A stretch of DNA of 25,697 nucleotides from Chloroflexota bacterium (lineage in GTDB: Bacteria > Chloroflexota > UBA5177 > JANWHV01). Location: NCBI GenBank assembly GCA_025924845.1, contig JAICHN010000014.1, positions 1 through 25,697 of the forward strand, read 5' to 3'. This document shows positions 1 to 7,331 of this stretch, piece after piece (positions within the stretch are counted from its first letter, which is position 1; each line of letters opens with the position of its first letter). Made by a program: the position numbers and the translations under genes. The notes below the pieces were generated by a model, which saw only the letters and a list, made by a program, of their open reading frames with translations, made no database searches and was not told the DNA's origin.

Positions 1-47
1 ACACCAAGGAAAAGAGGACGACATAGTCGTCCTCTTTTCCTTGGTGT
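1..47. terminator. Perfect 22-bp inverted repeat, probable bidirectional terminator
   Basis: Bases 1-22 are exactly reverse-complementary to bases 26-47, leaving a 3-base loop (ata). It lies 15 bases beyond the stop of the minus-strand DivIC-like gene. One stem side carries an A-rich run and the other a T-rich run, so either transcript would form a stable hairpin with a U-rich part. The repeat begins at the first base of the window, so the stem may extend further. Terminator function is inferred from position and structure. Confidence 0.7.
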
Positions 48-61
48 CGCCTGGTCGGTAC

Positions 62-454
62 CTACAAACCGGGCACAATCGCCTCGAGCACCTTGCGAAG
101 CACCGATTCGTTCTTGACCGCGGGCGTCGCCACGGCGGCGACCGCTCCACCCGAAGGGGTCGTGGCCGAAGGGATGAGGTTATTCATCACCTCAATCTGA
201 ATATCGCCGGGACGTACATAACCATAGTGCCGGGCCGCCTGGAGATAATAGTCGGGCGACTTGAGACTGACCAGATCCGATTTGAGTTGCTTAATCTGCG
301 CGTTCATGGCCGCAATCCGCGCGATCCGTTGCTGCCGCTGTCCGGCTACCTGGTAGCTGGTCCACGCCTTGTCGGCGAAGTTGGCGGCAAAGAAGATGGC
401 GGACACGATGAGCAAAGCAACCCCAAGACGGGTCGAAGAGCGGTCAAATGTCAC
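62..454 (-). CDS. DivIC/FtsB-like septum formation initiator family protein
   Basis: This 130-residue protein has a short cytoplasmic N-terminus, one membrane segment at about residues 10-30, a coiled coil at about 38-66 (QQRIARIAAMNAQIKQLKSD), and then a conserved-looking block, YYLQAARHYGYVRPGDIQIE, typical of DivIC/FtsL/FtsB proteins. Family members bridge early and late divisome proteins at the septum. The last 35 residues are Ala/Thr/Pro-rich and probably disordered. The start is GTG at 454, with GAGAGG about 8 bases upstream. It follows rpsT by only 15 bases, so the two are probably co-transcribed. The family call is strong, but the exact orthologue (DivIC or FtsB) is not resolved. Confidence 0.8.
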   Translation of the reverse strand: MTFDRSSTRLGVALLIVSAIFFAANFADKAWTSYQVAGQRQQRIARIAAMNAQIKQLKSDLVSLKSPDYYLQAARHYGYVRPGDIQIEVMNNLIPSATTPSGGAVAAVATPAVKNESVLRKVLEAIVPGL

Positions 455-469
455 GCCCCAACCCTCTCA

Positions 470-748
470 CTATGCGGGGGATGCGCTAGCGTTCAATTTC
501 TTCATTAATCTTGACTTACGGCGCGCCGCACTATTCTTATGAAGCACGCCCTTGGAGGCCGCGGAATCCAGCGCCTTGAGCGCACGCGCCACGGCTGCCT
601 GAGTACTTTCCTCTCCGGTGGTAGGCGCGGCGATACTCTTCTCCGCACTCTTGACATAGGTGCGAACCGAGGACTTGACGGCACGATTACGCACACGCTT
701 CTTTTCAGCAACGCGCACGCGCTTAATGGCGGATTTAATATTGGGCAC
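470..748 (-). CDS. rpsT: 30S ribosomal protein S20
   Basis: The protein begins MPNIKSAIKRVRVAEKKRVR, the usual S20 N-terminus. It is about 92 residues long, Lys/Arg/Ala-rich and helical, ending with the HKNSAARRKSRLMKKLN region that packs on 16S rRNA. S20 binds 16S rRNA early in 30S assembly. A GTG also occurs three codons upstream at 757, but the GTG at 748 is preferred: GGAG (757-760) lies 8 bases before it and the resulting N-terminus matches the family exactly. A clear promoter lies about 90 bases upstream and the DivIC-like gene follows. rpsT often lies near holA; here holA lies at the opposite end of the window. Confidence 0.95.
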   Translation of the reverse strand: MPNIKSAIKRVRVAEKKRVRNRAVKSSVRTYVKSAEKSIAAPTTGEESTQAAVARALKALDSAASKGVLHKNSAARRKSRLMKKLNASASPA

Positions 749-835
749 GGTAACCACTCCGTCGGAATCCCGACGTGAAACGTCGGAACCACTTGAAACT
801 TATGTTGAAGCACACTGCCACACTGTAACTTGCAC

Positions 836-864
836 AATATACCAGAGTAGCCGCCCGCGCGCAA
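836..864 (-). promoter_or_regulatory. Probable sigma70-type promoter of rpsT
   Basis: On the minus strand TTGCGC (864-859) is followed after exactly 17 bases by TATATT (841-836). This predicts a start near 829 and a leader of about 80 bases before the rpsT GTG. It is the best-spaced pair of hexamers in the divergent rpsT/argC region. Function is inferred from sequence. Confidence 0.6.
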
Positions 865-893
865 CGGTTATAATGACCGCGCACCGCCCGCTA

Positions 894-911
894 TATGCAT
901 AGTTATTCGCA
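894..911. promoter_or_regulatory. ARG-box-like ArgR operator upstream of argC
   Basis: The 18-base site matches the classical ARG box WNTGAATWWWWATTCANW at 13 of 16 informative positions; the outer bases form ATGC...GCAT. It ends about 30 bases before the argC ATG. A TATACT at 918-923 just downstream could be the argC -10, so a bound repressor would sit over the -35 region. An ArgR gene is encoded 5 kb downstream in the same cluster, which makes autoregulated control of the arg genes plausible. Confidence 0.55.
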
Positions 912-941
912 TTTCTGTATACTGCCTGGGTGAGGTCTCCG

Positions 942-1955
942 ATGATATATGATGTGGCCATACTGAACGTTACCGGATACGCCGGACTCGGCGCCGCCCT
1001 GCTGGTGGAGGGTCATCCCAATCTGCGCCTGGTCGCGGTCAGCGGGCGCTCGGACGCGGGCAAGCGCCTGAATGAGGTATTTCCTTTCTGGCTCGGCGCC
1101 GATTTGCGCATCGAAGAGCACGTGCCGGCGGTAGATCTCGTGCTGTGCTGTTTACCGCACGGCGCGGCGGCGGCGGCCGTGGCTCCCTTGGTAACCGCCG
1201 GCTCGCGCGTGGTCGATGTCAGCGCCGATTTCCGGCTCCGCGATTCGGCGACATACCGCAAGTGGTATGGCGAACATGACGCACCTGATCTGGTGGAGGG
1301 CGCCGTGTACGGGTTACCCGAACTCTATCGCCGGTTGATCAGCGAGACGAAGCTCGTAGGAAATCCCGGATGCTATCCCACGGCGGCGATTCTGGCGCTT
1401 GCCCCGGCCATCGCGGCCGGCATCGTGGAGTCCTCGGTAATTGTCGATGCGAAGTCAGGAGTGAGCGGTGGAGGACGTTCCCTCACCCTGACGAATCATT
1501 TTAGTGAGGTGGATGGGTCGGTCCATGCCTACGGACTGGGAGGGCATCGCCACGGTCCCGAGATTATTCAGGAACTGACTCGACTCGCAGACTCGCCCGT
1601 TGACGTGGTCTTTACCCCTCATCTGGTACCACAGGTGCGCGGCCTTCTCGCCACCTGCTATGCCAGGCTCCGTGAGCCGATTGGGGAAGGCGATTTAGTG
1701 AAGATCTATCGAGCATTTTATGCGGATGCACCTTTTACTCATGTGGTAGATTCCTCGCCGCGCACCAAGTGGTGCGCCGGCACGAACCACTGTTTCGTCC
1801 AACCTACCCTGTCACCCGGCGCGTCACATTTGGTCGCCCTGGGCGCCATCGACAATCTGGGGAAGGGCGCCGCCGGTCAGGCGATCCAGAATGCCAATTT
1901 GATGCTCGGCCTTGACGAGGATGCGGGGCTTGGTCAGGCTCCCGTCTTTCCATGA
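942..1955 (+). CDS. argC: N-acetyl-gamma-glutamyl-phosphate reductase
   Basis: ArgC reduces N-acetylglutamyl-phosphate to the semialdehyde with NADPH, the third step of arginine synthesis. The 337-residue protein has an N-terminal Rossmann fold, the catalytic cysteine in GNPGCYPT (Cys144) and the HRHGPEI block (His202-Ile208) that supplies the catalytic base. The dinucleotide loop reads NVTGYAG where most homologues have GATGYTG. ATG 942 is preferred over an in-frame GTG at 930 because TGAGGT (931-936) lies at ribosome-binding distance and the protein then begins MIYDVAILNVTGYAG as in the family. It is the first gene of the arg cluster; a 314-base structured spacer separates it from argJ. Confidence 0.95.
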   Translation: MIYDVAILNVTGYAGLGAALLVEGHPNLRLVAVSGRSDAGKRLNEVFPFWLGADLRIEEHVPAVDLVLCCLPHGAAAAAVAPLVTAGSRVVDVSADFRLRDSATYRKWYGEHDAPDLVEGAVYGLPELYRRLISETKLVGNPGCYPTAAILALAPAIAAGIVESSVIVDAKSGVSGGGRSLTLTNHFSEVDGSVHAYGLGGHRHGPEIIQELTRLADSPVDVVFTPHLVPQVRGLLATCYARLREPIGEGDLVKIYRAFYADAPFTHVVDSSPRTKWCAGTNHCFVQPTLSPGASHLVALGAIDNLGKGAAGQAIQNANLMLGLDEDAGLGQAPVFP

Positions 1956-2041
1956 ACGATGCTCGCCAGCCTGACGGTTTCAAGTATGCCTCGCCGGCGC
2001 GGAGGCACTTGTACCCGGTGTGTCGAGCCGATCGAGGAGCC

Positions 2042-2088
2042 CGGGCCTCCAGGCTCGCCGGAGGCGGGCGGGTGAGTCTGGAGGCTCG
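2042..2088 (+). promoter_or_regulatory. 18-bp RNA hairpin in the argC-argJ spacer
   Basis: Bases 2042-2059 pair with 2071-2088 without a gap around an 11-base loop. Fifteen pairs are Watson-Crick and three are G-U on the plus-strand RNA; on the minus strand those three would be A-C mismatches. A competing 5-bp hairpin (cctcc 2046-2050 with ggagg 2060-2064) uses the same left arm, so two alternative folds exist. The element could be an attenuator, a processing site or a REP-like repeat. Confidence 0.55.
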
Positions 2089-2114
2089 CCCTCCCAAGGA
2101 CACGCACGCCTCCA

Positions 2115-2206
2115 CACGCGTGATACAGTTGGCGAATTGGTACGCACGCCGCCGACGGGACGATTTTCCTGGGAGCGCGGGCATCTCGCCAACAGTGTTA
2201 TGCGTG
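2115..2206 (+). promoter_or_regulatory. Long-range 21-bp RNA stem with about 50-base loop upstream of argJ
   Basis: Bases 2115-2135 pair with 2186-2206 at 20 of 21 positions. Seventeen pairs are Watson-Crick, three are G-U on the plus-strand RNA, and there is one internal A-A mismatch. The enclosed 50 bases are GC-rich. The argJ start lies 63 bases further on. As with the neighbouring hairpin, every wobble favours folding of the plus-strand transcript. No known riboswitch class is recognised. Confidence 0.5.
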
Positions 2207-2269
2207 AGGCGCACGCGACGGGTTCCAGGCGGATCAGCAGGGCGATGGGTAAGGGGAGGACAGTGAATC

Positions 2270-3484
2270 ATGGTGGTTGAACAATCTGCGGGGAGCCTGG
2301 TCGGGGTTACGGCTGCCAAGGGCTTTCTGGCCGGTGGGCTGAGTTGTGGGATCAAGGCGAAGGAGGGCGCGCCTGACCTCGCCCTGCTGGTGTCCGAGCG
2401 GCAGGCGACGGCGGCGGGCGTGTTCACCCTGAACCGGGCGGCGGCGGCTCCGGTGTTGCTGTGCCGAGAGCATATAGCCGCCGGCTATGTCTCCGCCGTG
2501 GTGGTCAATAGTGGTAACGCCAATGCCTGCACCGGCCAGAAAGGGAAGAACGACGCGCTGGCAATGGCGTGCGCCGTCGCCGCGCGCTATCAACTGGCGC
2601 CCGAGCACGTACTGGTCCTCTCCACTGGGGTGATCGGCGTGCCGCTGCCCATCGAGCGCGTGCTACAGGGGATCGAGCACATTGCTCCCTCGACCGACGG
2701 CGGTCCCGCGTTCGCGACGGCCATCATGACTACCGATACCCATGAGAAGGTTGCGGGTGAGTCCTGCGTGATCGGGGGCACCGAAGTGCGGATCGGCGGC
2801 GCCGCCAAGGGGGCAGGTATGATGCACCCCAATATGGCCACCCTGCTGTCCGTGATCAGCACGGACGCGGCAGTCGAGCCGACGTTCCTCCGGGCCGCCC
2901 TTGGTCGAGCCGCTGATGCCTCATTTAATCTGATCAGTGTGGATGGTGACACTTCAACCAACGACTCCCTGATCGTGCTGGCCAACGGTGCGAGTGGCGC
3001 GCCTCTCCTGGAGGCAGGCCACCCAGACGCGCCGGTGTTCGAACGAGCGTTGCGCGAGGTGTGCATTTCTCTCGCCAAGCAAGTAGTTCGAGACGGGGAA
3101 GGGGCGCGCACGGTGATTGAGGCGCGCGTCGTAGGCGCGCGCAGCGAGGCGGAGGCGCGCCTGGCCGCACGCGCCGTAGTGTCATCGGCCCTGGTCAAGA
3201 CAGCGGTATTTGGTGGAGATCCGAACTGGGGCCGCGTGCTCTGCGCCGCCGGCTACTCCGGCGCCGATCTCGATCCGGATCGGGCCACGCTGTTTCTGGA
3301 AGATATCTGTCTGCTGCGCTGGGGCGAATCACAGGAATACGATCGCGCGGCGGCGTCGTGGGCGCTGGTCCAGCCCGATGTCCGCATTGCCCTCGATCTC
3401 GGCCTGGGCGACGGCAAGGCAATTGCCTGGGGTTGCGATCTCAGCTACGAGTACGTGAAGATCAACGCGGAGTATACTACATGA
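2270..3484 (+). CDS. argJ: Glutamate N-acetyltransferase / amino-acid acetyltransferase (ArgJ)
   Basis: ArgJ moves the acetyl group from N-acetylornithine to glutamate, closing the acetyl cycle; bifunctional forms also use acetyl-CoA. The 404-residue protein has the usual length. It shows VVVNSGNANACTG (residues 78-90), MTTDT (153-157) and the self-cleavage site KGAGMMHPNMATLL, where Thr191 becomes the N-terminal nucleophile of the beta chain. The C-terminal GDPNWGRVLCAAGYSG block is intact. ATG 2270 is supported by GGGGAGGA 9 bases upstream. The stop overlaps the argB ATG by 4 bases, suggesting translational coupling. I cannot tell from sequence whether it is bifunctional; no argA is seen here. 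Confidence 0.95.
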   Translation: MVVEQSAGSLVGVTAAKGFLAGGLSCGIKAKEGAPDLALLVSERQATAAGVFTLNRAAAAPVLLCREHIAAGYVSAVVVNSGNANACTGQKGKNDALAMACAVAARYQLAPEHVLVLSTGVIGVPLPIERVLQGIEHIAPSTDGGPAFATAIMTTDTHEKVAGESCVIGGTEVRIGGAAKGAGMMHPNMATLLSVISTDAAVEPTFLRAALGRAADASFNLISVDGDTSTNDSLIVLANGASGAPLLEAGHPDAPVFERALREVCISLAKQVVRDGEGARTVIEARVVGARSEAEARLAARAVVSSALVKTAVFGGDPNWGRVLCAAGYSGADLDPDRATLFLEDICLLRWGESQEYDRAAASWALVQPDVRIALDLGLGDGKAIAWGCDLSYEYVKINAEYTT

Positions 3485-4281
3485 CCTTAGGGACGATGCC
3501 CCTGGCCATGTTGAAGGTGGGCGGCAATACGGGACTGTTGGAAGGGGCGCTTGGCGATCTTCCCGGCTTACTGGCCGAAGATCGGCTTCGGGCGGTTATC
3601 GTGCATGGGGGTGGTCCGGCGATCTCCCGTCTGATGGAACGTCTAGCCCTTCCCGTCACGTTCCGGAGCGGCTTGAGAGTGACGGACGCCGATGCGCTTG
3701 ACGCCGCCGTCATGGTGTTGCGCGGTCAGGTGAACACGGAACTGGTGGCCTCGCTTACCCGCCTTGGTGTGAAGGCTGTAGGCCTATGCGGTGTGGACGG
3801 CGGACTGGTACGGGCCGAACCGCATCCGGACTCCACACTCGGTCTGGTCGGCCAGGCGGCGGAGGTGCGGCCCGAACTGCTCCATGTGCTGCTTGAACGG
3901 GGTATGGTGCCCTGCGTGGCGCCACTGGCTATGGATGCGGCAGGTAGTGTGCGCAACATCAACGCGGATACCATGTGTGGAGCGCTGGCTGGGGCTCTGG
4001 GGGCGCGGTGGACCATATTTCTGACCGACGTGCCGGGCGTGCTGCGGGCAGACGGCAGCCGCGCCGATCATTTAGCGCGGGCAGAAGTGGAAGCAATGAT
4101 TGCCTCAGGCGAGATATCCGGCGGGATGATCCCCAAGGTTGGGGCCTGCCTGGAGGCGCTTGGTCATGGCGCGACCGCCGTGTACATTGCCGATGGTCGG
4201 CGCCGCGGAATCCTGGCCGACCTGCTGAGCGGCGGCACGGCGATGTGCACCTTGATCACCGAAAAGAGATTGGAGCAGTAG
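3481..4281 (+). CDS. argB: Acetylglutamate kinase
   Basis: ArgB phosphorylates N-acetylglutamate with ATP, the committed step of the pathway. The 266-residue protein begins MTLGTMPLAMLKVGG, placing the first strand lysine (Lys12) close to the N-terminus. It shows HGGG (42-45), FRSGLRVTD (61-69), NINAD (159-163), LTDVPGVL and GGMIPK (Lys219). ATG 3481 overlaps the argJ stop, and this start gives the usual family N-terminus although the frame is open further upstream. It lacks the N-terminal helix typical of arginine-inhibited kinases, so it resembles the short, arginine-insensitive E. coli type. One base separates its stop from the argD ATG. Confidence 0.94.
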   Translation: MTLGTMPLAMLKVGGNTGLLEGALGDLPGLLAEDRLRAVIVHGGGPAISRLMERLALPVTFRSGLRVTDADALDAAVMVLRGQVNTELVASLTRLGVKAVGLCGVDGGLVRAEPHPDSTLGLVGQAAEVRPELLHVLLERGMVPCVAPLAMDAAGSVRNINADTMCGALAGALGARWTIFLTDVPGVLRADGSRADHLARAEVEAMIASGEISGGMIPKVGACLEALGHGATAVYIADGRRRGILADLLSGGTAMCTLITEKRLEQ

Positions 4282-4282
4282 C

Positions 4283-5482
4283 ATGGGCGAGGTGACAAGC
4301 ATGAACGCACTGATGGCCCTGGAGCATGAAGTCTATATGCCGACCTTTAAACGCCAGCCTATCGTGCTGGCGCGCGGTGAGGGCTGCTATGTGTGGGACG
4401 AGGATGGAAAGCGCTACCTCGACCTCGTCGCCGGCATCGCGGTCAACGTGCTGGGCCATAATCATCCTGCCCTGGTGCGGACGGTTTGCGAGCAGGCAGG
4501 GAAGCTCATGCATACCTCGAACCTGTATTACAATCGGCCCCAAGTCGAGTTCGCCCAGATGCTCGTGCAGTGGACCGGCATGGAGAAAGTCTTCTTCACC
4601 AACAGCGGCGCCGAATCGAATGAGACGGCGATCAAACTGGCGCGCAAGTTCGGCAAGCGTCATCGTGGCGGCGCCTTCGCCATCGTTTGTGCTCGCATGA
4701 GTTTTCACGGGCGCACCCTCAGCGCGCTTGCCGCCACGGGGCAGGAGAAATATCAAGCGCCGTTTACCCCGCTGCCGCCCGGTTTCGTCCACACCCCATT
4801 CAACGATATGGCCGCGTTGCGCCGGGCCACTACCGATGAAACCGTCGCCGTGCTGCTGGAGCCCATTCAGGGCGAAAGCGGCATCCACCCGGCGGACCCT
4901 CAGTACCTGCGCGATGTACGGGCCTGGTGCGATGAGCGTGGCCTCCTCTTGATGCTGGACGAGGTACAATCCGGTATAGGGCGAACGGGCACTTTTCTCG
5001 CCTCCGAGGGCTACGGCGTGCGCGCGGACATTGTGACACTGGCAAAGGGTCTGTGCGGCGGCCTGCCCGGCGGGGCCACGCTGGCGAGCGGCGATGCTTC
5101 GAGCTTCGAGGCAGGCGATCATGGCTCAACGATGGGCGGTGGCCCACTGGTCTGCGCCGCCGGTATTGCCACTTTGAACGCGATTCACGATCAAGGTCTG
5201 ATGGAGAACGCGGTGTCGACCGGCGCCTATCTCCTTGAAGGGCTCAAAAAGCTGAAGCAGGAGACGGGCAAGCTGGCGCGAGTACGGGGGCGCGGACTGA
5301 TGGCGGCGTTCGATCTGGAGGAGCCGTGGGCCGCCGACCTCGTAATCGAGGCTCGCGAGAAGGGTCTTCTGGTGAATAATACCGGGCCCTCGACCGTGCG
5401 TATGGTGCCTGCCCTGACGATCGCCCCGATTGAGGTAGATGAAGCACTGGCTATTGTGGGAGAGATACTCAGGCAGCGATGA
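4283..5482 (+). CDS. argD: Acetylornithine aminotransferase
   Basis: This class-III PLP aminotransferase converts N-acetylglutamate semialdehyde to N-acetylornithine using glutamate. The 399-residue protein has FFTNSGAESNETAIKLAR (residues 104-121, phosphate binding), SFHGRT (140-145), LLEPIQGESG (191-200), LDEVQSGIGRTG (Asp226 contacts the PLP ring) and the Schiff-base lysine in TLAKGLCGG (Lys255). The start at 4283 has GGAG (4272-4275) 7 bases upstream; a second ATG at 4301 is possible. The stop overlaps the argR start by 4 bases. ArgD enzymes often also act as succinyldiaminopimelate aminotransferase, which cannot be decided here. Confidence 0.93.
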   Translation: MGEVTSMNALMALEHEVYMPTFKRQPIVLARGEGCYVWDEDGKRYLDLVAGIAVNVLGHNHPALVRTVCEQAGKLMHTSNLYYNRPQVEFAQMLVQWTGMEKVFFTNSGAESNETAIKLARKFGKRHRGGAFAIVCARMSFHGRTLSALAATGQEKYQAPFTPLPPGFVHTPFNDMAALRRATTDETVAVLLEPIQGESGIHPADPQYLRDVRAWCDERGLLLMLDEVQSGIGRTGTFLASEGYGVRADIVTLAKGLCGGLPGGATLASGDASSFEAGDHGSTMGGGPLVCAAGIATLNAIHDQGLMENAVSTGAYLLEGLKKLKQETGKLARVRGRGLMAAFDLEEPWAADLVIEAREKGLLVNNTGPSTVRMVPALTIAPIEVDEALAIVGEILRQR

Positions 5483-5958
5483 AGAGTGACGCCAAGCTGG
5501 CTCGACAGAGGGCCATTCGCAATCTCGTGGCGACGGGAGACATGCATACGCAGGAGGATCTGGTCGAAGCTCTGCGCGAGGAGGGCACCACGGTAACGCA
5601 GGCTACAATTTCCCGGGATATCGTGGAGATTGGACTGGTGCGGGCTATACAGGGCGGGAAGGTAGTGTATACCCTCCCCGAAGCGGTGCAGCCGAGCGAC
5701 AGCTTTCACGCGCGCCGGCGCCTGGCGGGCCTGGTACGGGAGGTGCCGCTGGCATTTGGCGACAGTTCCACCCTTCTCGTGGTGCGTACCTCGCCCGGCG
5801 TGGCGAACTTTGTTTGCAGCACCCTGGATGCGTGTGCCTTTGACGAGGTGGTGGGTACCGTAGCAGGCGACGACACCATCTTTATCGCCCTGCGGTCGGC
5901 CACCGATCGGGAACGGGTGCGCGGCTATTTGACCGATGTGGGGCTCAGTTCAATCTAG
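5479..5958 (+). CDS. argR: Arginine repressor ArgR
   Basis: ArgR is a hexameric, arginine-responsive DNA-binding regulator. The 159-residue protein has an N-terminal winged helix with the family signature VTQATISRDI (residues 39-48) and a C-terminal oligomerisation and arginine-binding domain with GTVAGDDTIFIAL, where the GDD (130-132) contacts arginine. ATG 5479 overlaps the argD stop as ATGA. It probably acts on the ARG-box-like site at 894-911, controlling the cluster that contains it. Length and motifs are complete. Confidence 0.94.
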   Translation: MKSDAKLARQRAIRNLVATGDMHTQEDLVEALREEGTTVTQATISRDIVEIGLVRAIQGGKVVYTLPEAVQPSDSFHARRRLAGLVREVPLAFGDSSTLLVVRTSPGVANFVCSTLDACAFDEVVGTVAGDDTIFIALRSATDRERVRGYLTDVGLSSI

Positions 5959-6065
5959 GTTAGGCGGGGGGAGGAGGCTACCCAATTTGCGGGCCTTGCG
6001 CACATGGGAAGCGAACCCATAGGATACACCAAGAGCATTTTGATAGGCTAAGGCAGCCACCGCTG

Positions 6066-7331
6066 ATGAAAGAAGAAGCCGCCGCTCTTGCCGGCCGTAT
6101 TGACGGTAGGCGCATGCGCGAGTTATTGGTGGACTTCGCCAACGTGCAAGGTGTCGGCGATCGCCCCCATGTGGCCGCCGAATGGTTTGCCGGTTTGCTG
6201 CGCGCTTCGGGAGCGGTGGAGGCGCGCGTGTACCGCCGCGGCATGGCGGGCCCGGCCGTAGCGGCGGGCTTTCCCGGCATGAGCCGCGCTCCCACTCTGC
6301 AGTTCATGGGCTACTTCGCGGCGCCGGGAGCGGGCTGCGGGAAGGCCTATACGGCGGCAGGTGCGGTACATGGTCGAGCAGTGGCCTCTACCGCCGCGGG
6401 CTTGATAGCGGCGGTGGAGGCGGCGCGCATCCTCGCCACCCATGGGCCTATGCCGGGAGGTGGTTTGTTGTTCACCGCCCATCCGGCCGGCACCTGGACG
6501 CAGACAGCCTCTGATATCGGAGTGCTGATGGACGTGGGCGTGGTTGGCCAGGCAGTGGTAATCACCAGCGGAGATTCAAATTTGATAGCAGTGGCCGGGC
6601 AGGGCACCTGTCTGTTCGAGGTCGAGTTCTTGCTTCCGTCGACGAGCGTGACGGCTGACAATGCGCAATCGACCGTAATTGACGCCGCGCATACATTCTA
6701 TAGGGCCCTCAAGCGAAGGCGATGCGAGGCCGCGTACGCGGTGGACGCGCTGACCGGGCCGGATACGATCGTGGTGGGACGCATGGGCGGCGGTGAGGGC
6801 TATGATTCTTCACCCCGTTCAAGTTGGCTGCAGGGAGCATGGCGGTATGGACCCGGCCGCACGGCGGTAATGGTGCATGAAGAGTTGAATCTGCTTGCTC
6901 AACGCATTGCCGCGGCAAGCGGCACTTTAGTCAAGCTCACCTTGAACGTGCTTCGGCCGCCGTACTGCCTTGATCCGGCAGCATCGCTGGTTCAAACCTT
7001 GCAAAGAGCGTGCCGAGAAGTCTGGGGCCGTGACCTCCCAAAGGGCCGCGCAACCTACCCTTCGGATGTGCCGTTGTTTCTGGCGCGCGGCGTTCCGGCA
7101 ATCTGCCACGGCCCGCGTCCGGGAGTCCACTCGGGGGGCGATGAGGAATGTGTTTCCATGGAGGACGTTTCTCGTCTGGCCGAGGTCTATTTGCGGTTGA
7201 GCCTTGCCTACTTGAGGAACAGCGGTGAGGCGGCGAATGGGCTTGTGGTCAAGGCCGGCATCGACGAGCGAGCCATGGTGTACAGCACATGCGATGAACC
7301 GGAACTCGTGACCCAAGGATCGATCGCGTGA
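6066..7331 (+). CDS. M20/ArgE-DapE-like protein with degenerate metal site
   Basis: The 421-residue protein has the layout of M20 deacetylases and peptidases. The C-terminal block SDVPLFLARGVPAICHGPRPGV continues with HSGGDEE (His355) and a helix ending EVYLRL, which is very M20-like. The N-terminal metal ligands seem lost. The GHTD motif aligns with GYFA (82-85), the ADMKG position with an Ala/Thr-rich stretch near 105-112, the catalytic EE pair after ATAD aligns with PA in FTAHPAGT (136-143), and the GHSS position reads TSVT. It may be a non-catalytic paralogue or have changed activity. It lies 107 bases after argR, and its stop overlaps the thrB GTG by 4 bases. ArgJ makes an ArgE deacetylase unnecessary here. 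Fold call is good; function unknown. Confidence 0.65.
   Translation: MKEEAAALAGRIDGRRMRELLVDFANVQGVGDRPHVAAEWFAGLLRASGAVEARVYRRGMAGPAVAAGFPGMSRAPTLQFMGYFAAPGAGCGKAYTAAGAVHGRAVASTAAGLIAAVEAARILATHGPMPGGGLLFTAHPAGTWTQTASDIGVLMDVGVVGQAVVITSGDSNLIAVAGQGTCLFEVEFLLPSTSVTADNAQSTVIDAAHTFYRALKRRRCEAAYAVDALTGPDTIVVGRMGGGEGYDSSPRSSWLQGAWRYGPGRTAVMVHEELNLLAQRIAAASGTLVKLTLNVLRPPYCLDPAASLVQTLQRACREVWGRDLPKGRATYPSDVPLFLARGVPAICHGPRPGVHSGGDEECVSMEDVSRLAEVYLRLSLAYLRNSGEAANGLVVKAGIDERAMVYSTCDEPELVTQGSIA

Larger units (their letters stand above)
1956..2269 (+). other. Structured non-coding spacer between argC and argJ
   Basis: The rest of the arg cluster is packed with overlaps or a 1-base gap, so this 314-base gap stands out. 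An open frame of 104 codons starts at 1952, overlapping the argC stop as ATGA. It is Arg/Gly/Pro-rich, resembles no family I know, and runs straight through two long inverted repeats, so I do not call it a gene. The spacer contains hairpins at 2042-2088 and 2115-2206 and ends with the strong argJ ribosome-binding site GGGGAGGA (2253-2260). It may be a leader or processing region for argJ (inference). Confidence 0.6.

Noticed and set aside
2115..2206. A known riboswitch or T-box upstream of argJ
   Set aside because: The stems do not match any class I know, no T-box antiterminator motif is visible, and there is no terminator-like U-run.
1952..2266. A 104-codon frame overlapping the argC stop as ATGA
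   Set aside because: Arg/Gly/Pro-rich without family resemblance, and it runs through two long inverted repeats that better explain the region.
1804..2427. A 207-codon minus-strand frame across the end of argC and start of argJ
   Set aside because: It covers real coding sequence on the other strand and has no motif or conserved composition.
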